Source of the DNA: MED-G116 sp038107835
GTDB lineage: Bacteria; Pseudomonadota; Alphaproteobacteria; Puniceispirillales; Puniceispirillaceae
Assembly: GCA_038107835.1 (NCBI GenBank)
Contig: JAYNHH010000008.1
Coordinates: 11,521-75,520 of the forward strand
Direction of reading: 5' to 3'
DNA: 64,000 nt
Shown: in pieces, positions 44,699-53,702 of the stretch
How positions within the stretch are numbered: the stretch's first letter is position 1
Layout: each line of letters opens with the position of its first letter
Notes under the pieces: model-generated
Seen by the model: the letters and a program-made list of their open reading frames with translations, nothing else
The model's database searches: none
What the model was told of the DNA's origin: nothing
Position numbers and translations under genes: made by a program

Positions 44699-45835
44699 AT
44701 GCCGAAATTTGCCTGTGTTGAGGATTTTCGCAAACATGCAGAACGGCGTGTACCACGCATGTTCTATGATTACGCTGACAGCGGGTCTTGGACCGAGACA
44801 ACCTACCGTGCGAATGAGGTTGATTTGCAGGCGTTGAAATTCCGCCAACGGATTGGTATTGATGTCAGCCAGCGCAGCACCCGGATGCCGATGCTTGGTG
44901 AAATGATGCCAATGCCGGTGGCCATTGCGCCGACGGGCCTGACCGGCATGCAGCATGCTGATGGTGAAATTCTGGGGGCAAGGGCGGCTGAGACATTCGG
45001 CGTCCCCTTCACCCTGTCCACAATGTCGATCTGTTCGATTGAGGATGTCGCCGCCAACACGCAAAACCCATTCTGGTTCCAGCTTTATGTGATGCGTGAC
45101 CGTGATTTCATCTCGCGGCTTGTTGAACGCGCCCGTGATGCCAATTGCTCGGCATTGATGGTTACAATGGATCTGCAGATCCTCGGCCAGCGGCACAAGG
45201 ACGTTCACAATGGATTGAGCGCGCCGCCAAAACCAACGCTTGCGAATATGCTCAACCTCATGACCAAACCCGCCTGGTGCCTTGGCATGCTGGGCACCCG
45301 CCGGCGGCAGTTCGGCAATATTGTCGGGCATGTGAAAGGCGTCAAGGACATGAGTTCGCTCGCGGATTGGACGGCCAGCCAGTTTGATCCCTCGCTGTCC
45401 TGGGATGATGTGGCGGCAATCCGCAGGCAATGGGACGGCAAGTTTATCATCAAGGGCATTCTGGATGTTGAGGATGCGCGGGCCGCAGTCAATGTCGGCG
45501 CTAATGCGATTGTCGTGTCCAACCATGGTGGCCGCCAGCTTGATGGCGCACCGTCCGCCATCGCCGCATTGCCGGAAATCGTTGATGCGGTGGGTACCCA
45601 GTGTGAGGTCTGGATGGATAGTGGCATTCGCGGCGGTCAGGACATTCTGCGCGCGATTGCACTTGGCGCGAAGGGAACGCTTGTCGGCCGTCCATTTCTC
45701 TATGCCCTCGGCGCGGCTGGCGAGGCAGGTGTTGTGCAGATGCTGGAAATTCTGCATACCGAGCTGGACAAGACGATGGCGCTGTGCGGGCGTAGCACTC
45801 TTGCCGAGGTGGACGGCTCAATCCTTCTGAGCTAG
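44699..45835 (+). CDS. lldD: FMN-dependent alpha-hydroxy-acid dehydrogenase (L-lactate dehydrogenase LldD-like)
   Basis: This 378-residue TIM-barrel flavoenzyme has the family's opening (RVPRMFYDYADSGSWTE), FQLYVMRDR, and the FMN lysine region KFIIKGIL. The catalytic VVSNHGGRQLDGA (His, Arg) and DSGIRGGQDILRAIALGA follow. It oxidises L-lactate or a related 2-hydroxy acid to the keto acid, feeding electrons to the quinone pool. ATG 44699 follows GGGAAAGGGGG; a TTG sits one codon before. It is 53 bases after the iron permease and may share its transcript, though function gives no link. Confidence 0.88.
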   Translation: MPKFACVEDFRKHAERRVPRMFYDYADSGSWTETTYRANEVDLQALKFRQRIGIDVSQRSTRMPMLGEMMPMPVAIAPTGLTGMQHADGEILGARAAETFGVPFTLSTMSICSIEDVAANTQNPFWFQLYVMRDRDFISRLVERARDANCSALMVTMDLQILGQRHKDVHNGLSAPPKPTLANMLNLMTKPAWCLGMLGTRRRQFGNIVGHVKGVKDMSSLADWTASQFDPSLSWDDVAAIRRQWDGKFIIKGILDVEDARAAVNVGANAIVVSNHGGRQLDGAPSAIAALPEIVDAVGTQCEVWMDSGIRGGQDILRAIALGAKGTLVGRPFLYALGAAGEAGVVQMLEILHTELDKTMALCGRSTLAEVDGSILLS

Positions 45836-45842
45836 GTGCCTG

Positions 45843-46655
45843 TCAGGCAAACAGCATGCCCTTTCCAGTGCCATTTACCGGGCCGCCAACAGGTACATTG
45901 GCCAATCTTGCCATGTCCCATGCCAATGCAGAGTTGCTGGAAATCACGGGAATGCCCAGCTCGGCCTCAGCAGCTGCAATGATCGAGGCGCATTTCAGTG
46001 AGGTGCAGGATACGAAAATCGCGTCGATGCCGCCTGCCGCGCTTTCGGCAAGGGTGCCAAGCGCTGTCTTGATTGAGCTGGGAGAAATCCGTCCGACAAC
46101 CGAATCCTGACCCTCGCCAAAGGTTGCGGCGATGCCGACGGCAAAGCCATCGGCCTCGAAATCAGCGCACATTTGGGCTGATATCTCCGAGATGTAGGGT
46201 GCCAGATAACCAATGCGTCCTGCGCCCAGCTTTTCAAGTGCGCGCTTGGCCGCGGTGATCGGGGTTGTCACATGCGGTACGTCAATCTGCTTTGTGACCA
46301 GTGCCGCAACCCTGTCGGCGCCGATCACCAGCGAGGCCGAGGTACACCCATAGCCGATGACATCGAACGCATGACCCGGGGGAAACAGCGCCAGCGACGC
46401 CGCAAAATGACCTTCCATCTGCTGCAGATTTTCCGCCGTCACCTGATCGTCACAGGGAATGCGGCTGTGCAGAAGTGACAGACCACCTGCATGCACACCT
46501 GTCGGTGGACCGGCGAAAAAGAATCTGAGCTCATCCTCGATTGTCAGATCCGTCTCCAGCGTGACAAGGCCCAGCTGGGCTGCGCGCCGGTCATCGGCAA
46601 TGACCTCAAAATCATAATGCTGGAAGGACACATCATTGGTTTTTGCCTCATCCAT
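45843..46655 (-). CDS. aspartate/glutamate racemase superfamily protein (EutA/maleate isomerase-like)
   Basis: The 270-residue protein has the two-cysteine active site of the Asp/Glu racemase fold: GYGCTSASLVIG (about C102) and FVSCTSLKCASI (about C221). It resembles maleate cis-trans isomerase and the EutA proteins of ectoine-utilisation operons. It probably catalyses an isomerisation or epimerisation through a cysteine pair. It is the last gene of the PhyH / PLP-lyase / M24 operon. GGAGAG precedes its ATG. Confidence 0.82.
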   Translation of the reverse strand: MDEAKTNDVSFQHYDFEVIADDRRAAQLGLVTLETDLTIEDELRFFFAGPPTGVHAGGLSLLHSRIPCDDQVTAENLQQMEGHFAASLALFPPGHAFDVIGYGCTSASLVIGADRVAALVTKQIDVPHVTTPITAAKRALEKLGAGRIGYLAPYISEISAQMCADFEADGFAVGIAATFGEGQDSVVGRISPSSIKTALGTLAESAAGGIDAIFVSCTSLKCASIIAAAEAELGIPVISSNSALAWDMARLANVPVGGPVNGTGKGMLFA

Positions 46656-46700
46656 ATCACTCTCCGTCTGCTAGTAGGGTCCGCCCTGTCATATGATCAC

Positions 46701-47885
46701 TCACACAATTACTGGCAGATCGCTTGCGGCGCGCGTTGAAAGCAAGTCTACACCGCTTTCGGTGATCAGTATATTTTCTTCGGCAACCATCAGGAAGCCG
46801 TTATCATAGATGAGCGATGGCTCCAGGGTCAGTGCCATATTCGCTGTCAGAACGGTATTGTCCCAATGGGTATGCGATGGTGGTTCGGTCAGCTGGATGC
46901 CAAGCCCATGACCATAGCGGCCAACATCATCGCCGCCGCCATCACCGTCATTGTCTGGCCGCAGCACCGCATCCATCGCCCGGTAGAGATCGGCTGCGGT
47001 GACGCCCGGTCTGGCAATCGCCAGCGCGGCATCGGTTGCATCATACAGCGTTTGATGTGCTGCATGTGCGCCATCGCTGGCATGGCCAATGGCAAAATTG
47101 CGGTCAAAATCTGAAAAATAACCGTCCCAGACGCTGCCGGTATCGAGCATGAAAACATCACCGGTCGCCAGGCGGCGATCATTTGGTGGAGCGATGATAT
47201 CATAATAGCCACCGGGGCCGGCAGAGCCGACAAGATAGCTGACATCATCGACACCAGCCTCGAGTGCCCGTATCTTGAACTGGCGAAACAGGTCCGACAG
47301 GGGCAAGCCGGCATGCGCCCAGTCGGGGATTGTCGCAAAGACATCCGACACAATGCCACAGACATGCGCCAGCTTGGCGATTTCGGCTGGCGATTTGACC
47401 ATTCTGATATGCTGGATTTCAGGCGTTACATCGGCCAGCTTAATGTCATCAAGCGCGGCGATGATCTGCAGAATATCGGCCAGTGGTACGCGCAATGCGG
47501 TCTCGCGCCCCATCGGCACACCGAGTGTGCCATCCTCCATCACCGAACGGATCGTCGAGATTAGCAGGCCGATACCGTCATCACTCGCGGCAGGTGAGGA
47601 CCAGCTGTGGATGTCGTCGACATAGCAGTCACGCATCAACGGCACGCCAATGGTTGGGATCACGGCAATCGGCTTGCCGGTGGGTGGCAGCACGACGAAC
47701 CAGGGGCGTGTCGGGCTTTGCCAGAATTGTGTCATGAAGCCAGTGAAATAGCGGATATCGGTCTCGGAAGCGAACAGCATTGCGCCAAGACCATGATCGG
47801 CCATGACCGCCTGTGCGGCTTTGCAGCGGGCTGCATATTCGCTGTCGTCGAAGCCGCGTGGCGGCGGTGTGTGCTTGCTCTGCAT
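46701..47885 (-). CDS. M24 family metallohydrolase (Xaa-Pro peptidase-like), metal site complete
   Basis: The 394-residue pita-bread protein keeps all five expected metal ligands: the aspartates in LDTGSVWDGYFSDFDR, the histidine in YGHGLGIQLTEPP, and the glutamates in LTLEPSL and VAEENI. An N-terminal creatinase-fold domain precedes it. It should cleave an amide or imidopeptide-type bond. The ATG at 47885 lies four bases after the stop of the PLP-enzyme gene. It differs clearly from the two other M24 proteins nearby, which lack these ligands or follow creatinase. Confidence 0.85.
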   Translation of the reverse strand: MQSKHTPPPRGFDDSEYAARCKAAQAVMADHGLGAMLFASETDIRYFTGFMTQFWQSPTRPWFVVLPPTGKPIAVIPTIGVPLMRDCYVDDIHSWSSPAASDDGIGLLISTIRSVMEDGTLGVPMGRETALRVPLADILQIIAALDDIKLADVTPEIQHIRMVKSPAEIAKLAHVCGIVSDVFATIPDWAHAGLPLSDLFRQFKIRALEAGVDDVSYLVGSAGPGGYYDIIAPPNDRRLATGDVFMLDTGSVWDGYFSDFDRNFAIGHASDGAHAAHQTLYDATDAALAIARPGVTAADLYRAMDAVLRPDNDGDGGGDDVGRYGHGLGIQLTEPPSHTHWDNTVLTANMALTLEPSLIYDNGFLMVAEENILITESGVDLLSTRAASDLPVIV

Positions 47886-47889
47886 GGAT

Positions 47890-49050
47890 CTAGTTACCGG
47901 AAATGATCTTGGCATAGAGATCGGGATCGGTTGCGCCCTCTGTGCCAATCAGCAGGACCACCGAATTGGCATCAAAACCCATGCTCTGCCAATGCTGTGG
48001 GTTTTTATGCGCCTGTAACAGGCCGGCCAGACCTGAGGTTGAACATTCGCCAGCCTCGATGCTGGGTGATCGCCCATGGAACCAGCGCATCAGCGGGGCC
48101 ACCGCCTCGTCGCTGATTGCCATCGAATGGCTGAGCGCTGGCTGCAGGATTTCCCAGGCGACAAGCGACACCTCACCACAGGACAGACCAGCCATCAGCG
48201 TCTCCTCGGTGATATCGAACAGTGTGGGTTTGCCAGCCTCGATCGAGTCGGCGAAACAACAGGACATCGTGGATTCAATCGAAATCAGATTGCACAGCTG
48301 TGCGCCCATATGCGCCCAGAGGGGGGCGGCAACCCCGGCGGCAAGACCGCCAACACCGATTGGCAGAAACGCATGCGTCAACGCATCCTCACCAAGCTGG
48401 TCAATAATCTCACGGCCCATGACCGTGTAGCCGGCCATAATCGCCCTTGGTACGTCGACATAGCCCTCCCATGAAGTGTCGGAAACAAGATGCCAGCCAT
48501 TCGCCTCCGCATCTGCCCTGCAATCTGCGAGCGATACCTCGTAATTGCCCTGAACGCGAATGACCTCGGCGCCATAGGCCTGCATGGCGGCCTCGCGGGC
48601 CCTGCTGACATGTTCATGGATGTAGATCTTGGCGTTGCAGCCAGCCAGCTGCGCGCCCCAGGCGACAGAGCGTCCATGATTGCCATCGGTGGCAGTGGCT
48701 ACCGTCACCTCGCCAACATTGGCCCCCTTTGCCACCTGCTCACGGACCAGATCGGCCACCGCATAGGCACCTCCCAGTGCCTTGAAGGCACCGAGGCCAA
48801 GCCGTGTCGATTCATCCTTGTAGACAACACGTGCCACCCCGCAATGGGCAGCAATTTCCGGCAGGTCTACAAGCGGTGTTGGTGTATAGCCGGGCCATTT
48901 GCTGATGGTGTCAAAAGCCCGGCCCATATTGGCGTTGTTGAGCAGATGCGGCGCATCGGGAAATGCCTTGCGGGCATGCGCTCGGTTCGAAACAAGACGG
49001 GCGTTGATATGGCCAGCCTCAGCGGCTGCGATATGCGAGTGATCGGTCAT
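47890..49050 (-). CDS. diaminopropionate ammonia-lyase-like PLP enzyme
   Basis: The 386-residue fold-type II enzyme matches the DpaL/YgeX pattern: YTPTPLVDLP, then the PLP lysine K90 in LGLGAFKALGGAYA and ATATDGNHGRSVAWGAQLAGC. The segments AYGAEVIRVQGNYEVS and VSDTSWEGY follow. DpaL eliminates both amino groups of 2,3-diaminopropionate to give pyruvate and ammonia. In this operon a related diamino or hydroxy-amino substrate is possible. It lies 12 bases after the PhyH gene. Confidence 0.82.
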   Translation of the reverse strand: MTDHSHIAAAEAGHINARLVSNRAHARKAFPDAPHLLNNANMGRAFDTISKWPGYTPTPLVDLPEIAAHCGVARVVYKDESTRLGLGAFKALGGAYAVADLVREQVAKGANVGEVTVATATDGNHGRSVAWGAQLAGCNAKIYIHEHVSRAREAAMQAYGAEVIRVQGNYEVSLADCRADAEANGWHLVSDTSWEGYVDVPRAIMAGYTVMGREIIDQLGEDALTHAFLPIGVGGLAAGVAAPLWAHMGAQLCNLISIESTMSCCFADSIEAGKPTLFDITEETLMAGLSCGEVSLVAWEILQPALSHSMAISDEAVAPLMRWFHGRSPSIEAGECSTSGLAGLLQAHKNPQHWQSMGFDANSVVLLIGTEGATDPDLYAKIISGN

Positions 49051-49062
49051 TACAGAGGTTCC

Positions 49063-49893
49063 TTAGAATTTTCCCTTCTGTGCCGCCCCGGCATAGAAGA
49101 TTTTTGAGAGTTCTTCATTGGTCATGTTGCGAAAGGCAATGTCGTCTGGATTCATCACGCCCTTGGGATGGCCGGCAATGCCATGGTGGCCATATCTGTC
49201 CTCTCCACGCGCCAGCTGTGCCCAGTTTTTGCCAATCACCTGATCGACATCTGGTGCAATGAAGCTCTGAATGGCAAAGCCAAGGCGGCGGCGCTGGCTC
49301 AGATTTGGCCCGGAGCCATGCACAATGCGTGGATGGTGCAGCGACAGCTGGCCAGCCGTCATCTCGACGGGAACGGCGCTGGCCTCGTCGACATCCGGCA
49401 CGGTCTGGCCGCGGGTCAGAATATTGTCCTCGCCAAAAGTATCAACATGTTCGCGCAGCGGTGCCTTATGCGAACCGGGAATCATCTGCATGCAGCCATT
49501 TTCCACCGAAACATCACCAAGAGCGACCCAGCCGGTCACCCAGTTATGTGGCTCAAGGCCGATATAGCGGGCGTCCTGATGCCAGCTGACGAAGCCCCTG
49601 GTCTCCGGCTCCTTGATGAACAGGGTGGTGCCGACAACCAGAATATCCGGCCCGATAATGTCCTCAACCGCGTCGAGAATGCGCGGATCATGGGTGATCC
49701 GGTCAAGCACGGGCAGCACATAATGCGCATTGTTTCGCCCCGCCGCGTCAAGCTCGTGTCCGAACGCCGCCTCGGCCTCGGCCAGTTCGGCAACGATCTC
49801 CTCGATCTCGCTGTCGGTGAAAATATCAATTCTGTCGACATAGCCATTTTCATCATAGGCGGCGCGCTGGGCAACGGTCAGTTTTTTCAGCAT
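49063..49893 (-). CDS. phytanoyl-CoA dioxygenase (PhyH) family 2-oxoglutarate oxygenase
   Basis: The 276-residue protein has the iron ligands H105-x-D107 (SWHQDARY) and H192 (RIVHGSG), with arginines at 201-203 to bind 2-oxoglutarate, and the GCMQMIPGSHK loop. PhyH relatives hydroxylate free amino acids and ectoine. It is the first gene of the four-gene minus-strand operon, so it may hydroxylate the compound that the lyase and M24 enzyme then process. The ATG at 49893 is preferred over 49935 because the family start matches LTVAQRAAYDENGYV. Confidence 0.85.
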   Translation of the reverse strand: MLKKLTVAQRAAYDENGYVDRIDIFTDSEIEEIVAELAEAEAAFGHELDAAGRNNAHYVLPVLDRITHDPRILDAVEDIIGPDILVVGTTLFIKEPETRGFVSWHQDARYIGLEPHNWVTGWVALGDVSVENGCMQMIPGSHKAPLREHVDTFGEDNILTRGQTVPDVDEASAVPVEMTAGQLSLHHPRIVHGSGPNLSQRRRLGFAIQSFIAPDVDQVIGKNWAQLARGEDRYGHHGIAGHPKGVMNPDDIAFRNMTNEELSKIFYAGAAQKGKF

Positions 49894-50046
49894 GGCTGGT
49901 GGCTCTTTATTTGTCAGCAATTCCAGCCAGAGCATGCGTCAGCTTTTGCTGTCCGGTAAAGCAAAAAGCGTTTGCTGAACAGGATAAAATTCGACTAGCG
50001 TCAGACAGGTGCCAGGCAGCTTTTACAGTCAGGGGAAACAGACCAA

Positions 50047-51009
50047 ATGAGCGGACATGAATATGAATCAGGGCGGTTGAACCTGCCCTTTGTGGGATTG
50101 TGCAGCTTTGGCAAATTTCCCTATCAGCCCGACTGGAACAATATCGATGCTGACTTCGCCATTCTGGGGGCGCCCTTTGATTTCGGAACCCAGTTTCGCG
50201 CTGGCGCGCGGTTTGGCCCGCGCGGCATCCGCGAGGCCTCAACCCTGTTTTCCTTTGGCCACGCCGGCGCCTATGACCATGAGGATGATGTCACCTATCT
50301 CGAAGCTGACAAAACCAGAATCGTTGATATCGGGGATGCCGACATCGTGCATACCGACACGATCAGGAGCCATGCCAATATCGAGGCTGGTGTCAGGGCG
50401 ATCCTGCGTGCCGGTGCCGTGCCGATCATCCTCGGCGGCGATCATTCGGTGAACATCCCCTGCATTAGTGCGTTTGGTGATGAGGCACCGTTTCACCTTG
50501 TCCAGATTGACGCGCATCTTGATTTTGTCGATGAACGTCATGGCGTCAAATACGGCCATGGCAATCCGATGCGCCGGGCGGCAGAAAAACCCTATGTCAC
50601 CGGCCTTTCGCAGATCGGCATCCGCAATGTCTCCTCGACCGCGCGTGACGGCTATGAGGATGCCCGCCGCATGGGGTCCGACATCCAGTCGGTGCGCCAG
50701 TTCCGTGCGCTTGGCCCTGAGGGAATGCTGGCCCGCATCCCAGCGGGTGAGCGCTATTATGTGACCATCGACATTGACGGCTTCGATCCCTCGATCGCCG
50801 CTGGCACCGGCACCCCCTCGCATGGGGGATTCCTCTATTATGAAATCCTTGAATTTCTGGATGGCCTGACAAAGCGGGGTGATGTCATCGGTGTCGATCT
50901 GGTCGAGGTGGCCCCCGATTATGACCTCTCCGGCAGCACGACAACCCTTGCCGCGCAGCTTCTTCTCAATTTCATCGGCCGGATCCAGCATAACCGCGCC
51001 ACGCCCTGA
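50047..51009 (+). CDS. agmatinase/ureohydrolase family protein
   Basis: The 320-residue arginase-fold enzyme has all manganese ligands: H133 in GGDHS, D155-x-H157-x-D159 (DAHLD), and D242-x-D244 in DIDGFDPS. It hydrolyses a guanidino compound to urea and an amine. Agmatine, guanidinobutyrate and guanidinopropionate are family substrates and cannot be told apart by eye. The neighbours (ectoine-hydrolase-like protein, creatinase, polyamine-type importer) support a catabolic role. It is divergent from the PhyH operon. Confidence 0.87.
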   Translation: MSGHEYESGRLNLPFVGLCSFGKFPYQPDWNNIDADFAILGAPFDFGTQFRAGARFGPRGIREASTLFSFGHAGAYDHEDDVTYLEADKTRIVDIGDADIVHTDTIRSHANIEAGVRAILRAGAVPIILGGDHSVNIPCISAFGDEAPFHLVQIDAHLDFVDERHGVKYGHGNPMRRAAEKPYVTGLSQIGIRNVSSTARDGYEDARRMGSDIQSVRQFRALGPEGMLARIPAGERYYVTIDIDGFDPSIAAGTGTPSHGGFLYYEILEFLDGLTKRGDVIGVDLVEVAPDYDLSGSTTTLAAQLLLNFIGRIQHNRATP

Positions 51010-51029
51010 ACAATGAACGGACCCCAGAA

Positions 51030-52181
51030 ATGGCATTGCATTTTACCGACACCGAATTCGCCGATCGCAAGGCCCGCATTCTGGCAGGCATGAAGGCCGC
51101 CGACATCGACGCCCTGCTGATGTTCCGGCAGGAATCAATGTATTGGCTGACTGGCTATGACACGTTTGGCTATGTCTATTTCCAGTCGCTTGTGCTGACC
51201 GCTGATGGCCGTATCGTGCTGATGACACGCGCGCCCGATCTTCGCCAGGCGCAGAACACCTCGAACATTGCCGACATCCGCATCTGGGTGGATCGTGATG
51301 GGGCCAGCCCGGCGGATGATCTGCGCGCCATTCTGGATGAGCTGGGTCTTGGAGGCGGCAGGCTTGGCGTCGAATATGAAGCCTATGGCCTGACCGGGCG
51401 CAACGCGATGCGCTTGAACGCGGCACTTGATGGTTTCGCCACACTGATCGATGAATCGGAACTGGTCTCGCGGCTGCGGCTGGTCAAATCCGCAGCCGAA
51501 ATTGCCTATACACGCCGTGCCGCCGAGCTGGCTGATGAAGCGCTGGATGCGGCGCATGCGCTGGTTGCCGGCGGCATCGATGAGGGCGAAATTCTGGCGG
51601 CGATGCACAGCGCCATCTACCGTGGTGGTGGCGATGATCCGGGCAATGAATTCATCATCGGGTCGGGGCCGGATGCGCTTTTGTGCCGCTATAAATCGGG
51701 ACGGCGTCCACTCGATGCCGAGGATCAGCTCACCCTCGAATGGGCCGGTGTCTATCGGCATTACCATGCGGCGATGATGCGGACCATTCCGGTTGGCCGC
51801 GCGCAGCCGGAACATCTGGCCATGCACGCCGCCTGCGCTGAGGCGCTCGAGGCCTGCCACGCCGCCTTTGTTCCCGGCAATCTGGTTGGCGATGTCTTTG
51901 ATGCCCATGCACAGGTGATGGATGATCATGGCTATCAGCATGCGCGGCTGAATGCCTGCGGCTATTCGATGGGAACGACCTTTGCGCCGAACTGGATGGA
52001 CTGGCCGATGTTCTATCATGGCAATCCGGTGGTTCTGGAGGAGGGGATGGTGTTCTTCATGCACATGATCCTGATGGACAGTGAGACCGGCAGGGCGATG
52101 AATCTGGGTGAGAGCTTCGTTCTGGAAAATGGCGCTGGCAGCCGGCTCAGCCGCTCATCGCGGGAACTGTTTGTCGGGTAG
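51030..52181 (+). CDS. M24 family hydrolase, ectoine hydrolase (DoeA/EutD)-like, metal ligands lost
   Basis: The 383-residue protein resembles DoeA: MYWLTGYDTFGYVYFQ in the N-terminal domain, YRHYHAAMMRTIPVG, and CGYSMGTTFAPNW near the C-terminus. At the places where M24 peptidases bind two metals it has E, A, S and H-type substitutions, as creatinase and DoeA do, so catalysis should be metal-free. DoeA opens the ectoine ring; another cyclic amidine or guanidino compound is possible. It lies 20 bases after the ureohydrolase gene. Confidence 0.8.
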   Translation: MALHFTDTEFADRKARILAGMKAADIDALLMFRQESMYWLTGYDTFGYVYFQSLVLTADGRIVLMTRAPDLRQAQNTSNIADIRIWVDRDGASPADDLRAILDELGLGGGRLGVEYEAYGLTGRNAMRLNAALDGFATLIDESELVSRLRLVKSAAEIAYTRRAAELADEALDAAHALVAGGIDEGEILAAMHSAIYRGGGDDPGNEFIIGSGPDALLCRYKSGRRPLDAEDQLTLEWAGVYRHYHAAMMRTIPVGRAQPEHLAMHAACAEALEACHAAFVPGNLVGDVFDAHAQVMDDHGYQHARLNACGYSMGTTFAPNWMDWPMFYHGNPVVLEEGMVFFMHMILMDSETGRAMNLGESFVLENGAGSRLSRSSRELFVG

Positions 52182-52193
52182 GGCCTTCGGTAT

Positions 52194-52225
52194 AAAAAAC
52201 CCGGCCACTGTAATCGGTGGCCGGG
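52194..52225 (-). terminator. Rho-independent terminator of the creatinase gene
   Basis: CCCGGCCAC (52200-52208) and GTGGCCGGG (52217-52225) form a perfect nine-base-pair stem with an eight-base loop. Read on the minus strand, six T residues (52194-52199) follow, the classical pattern, placed just after the creatinase stop. On the plus strand no T-run follows, but the stem may still protect the convergent transcript. Confidence 0.85.
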
Positions 52226-52272
52226 CTGTCTGATCAATCGCATTCCTGTTTTGCCGTCCATCTGGCGGTGTG

Positions 52273-53490
52273 TTACCGCCCGACGATCATCTCATCGGTG
52301 CCGAAGGGGAAGTTGGTGATGTTTTCCGCCCCATCCTCGGTGATGATCAGAATGTCATGCTCGCGATAGCCGCCGGCCCCCGGCTCGCCATCGGGGATCA
52401 TGATCATCGGCTCCATCGAGACAACCATGCCCGGCTCGAGAACGGTGGTGATGTCCTCGCGCAGCTCGACCGACGCCTCGCGGCCGTAGTAATGGCACAG
52501 AACACCAAAGGAATGGCCGTAGCCGAAAGACCGGTATTTCAGCAGGTCCCATTCGCGGTACATCTCATTCAGCTCGGTTGCCACCTCGCCGCAGACCGCG
52601 CCCGGCTTCAGCAGCTCCATGCCCCTGACATGGACAGCACAGTTTTTCTGCCACAGGTCATTATGGGCGTTTGAGGCCGAACCGCAGAACAGCGTGCGCT
52701 CAAGTGCGGTGTAATAGCCGAAAATCATCGGAAAGGTGTTGAGCGAGAGAATATCGCCCTCCTCAATCAGCTTGTTGGTCACCGGATTGTGCGCGCCATC
52801 TGTGTTGATCCCGGACTGGAACCAGGTCCAGCTGTCCATCAGCTCGACAAAGGGAAAGGAGCTGGCAATCTCGCGGACCATGGCGTTGGTCGAGGCGATA
52901 GCTACCTCATGTTCGGGAACGCCGGCCCTGACCGCGGCCATGACGGCGCGCCCGCCAACCGCACAGATATCCGCGCCCTTGCGGATCAGCTTGTGCTCCT
53001 CGGTGCTCTTGATGGTGCGCAGGCGCATCGCCGCCGCCGCACAGTCAACCAGCTCAACATCCGGAAAATGCTCCTCGAGCAGCGTTTTCAGGTCAAGATT
53101 GACCTCGTCAAACTCGACGCCAAGCCGTCTAACGCCCCTCAGCAGATCCTTGAGCGCGGTGAAATAGCTGTCGCGCCGCCAGTCTGTATAGGTGACATTG
53201 TCGCCGACCGATCGCCGCCATGGCTGGCCACCATCAATCGCGGCCGAGATCGTGGTCACGCCATTACCATTCAGCACCGCGCCATAGCGACGGCCGAACT
53301 TGCAGTACACAAAGCCGGAGAAGTAACAGACATTATGGTAGGAGGTGAACAGACAGGCATCGATGTCATTGTCCGCCATCAGCGCCTGCATCGCGCTGCT
53401 GCGGCGGATCATCTCGGCATCGGAAAAAGGGGAGAAGGTTTTCTCGCCATTGTGCCAGCGTGTTACGTGAATCATTTGATCGTCAGACAT
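52273..53490 (-). CDS. creatinase (creatine amidinohydrolase)
   Basis: The 405-residue protein matches Pseudomonas creatinase nearly end to end: FTSYHN..Y.S.F.YC.FGR.Y, ISA.IDGGQPWRR, MDSWTWFQSGINTDGAHNPVT, YYTALERTLF, FGYGHSFG.L.HYYGREA and PGMVVSMEPMIM. The catalytic H234 and E264 and the second glutamate in SMEPMIM are present, equivalent to H232, E262 and E358. It hydrolyses creatine to sarcosine and urea. The ATG at 53490 follows GGAG; a longer frame to 53547 has no support. It faces the importer operon across a 212-base divergent gap. Confidence 0.94.
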   Translation of the reverse strand: MSDDQMIHVTRWHNGEKTFSPFSDAEMIRRSSAMQALMADNDIDACLFTSYHNVCYFSGFVYCKFGRRYGAVLNGNGVTTISAAIDGGQPWRRSVGDNVTYTDWRRDSYFTALKDLLRGVRRLGVEFDEVNLDLKTLLEEHFPDVELVDCAAAAMRLRTIKSTEEHKLIRKGADICAVGGRAVMAAVRAGVPEHEVAIASTNAMVREIASSFPFVELMDSWTWFQSGINTDGAHNPVTNKLIEEGDILSLNTFPMIFGYYTALERTLFCGSASNAHNDLWQKNCAVHVRGMELLKPGAVCGEVATELNEMYREWDLLKYRSFGYGHSFGVLCHYYGREASVELREDITTVLEPGMVVSMEPMIMIPDGEPGAGGYREHDILIITEDGAENITNFPFGTDEMIVGR

Positions 53491-53702
53491 GGGCTTACTC
53501 CAATAGTGATTGGCAGAGCCATTAGCCAGTTTGCAGACGTCGGTCAAGCCCGGAAAAGCCGCCCGAAGCCGCCTCGTTCCGAGGTGGTGAAAAAGGGGAA
53601 AATTAGTGTCGAAATTAGGACGCCCTCAGCACTTGCCAAGCAACATGATGTCGTGCTTTTATTTCGCATCGCTTTCTTTTTTCACTACATAGTGGTTATC
53701 CC

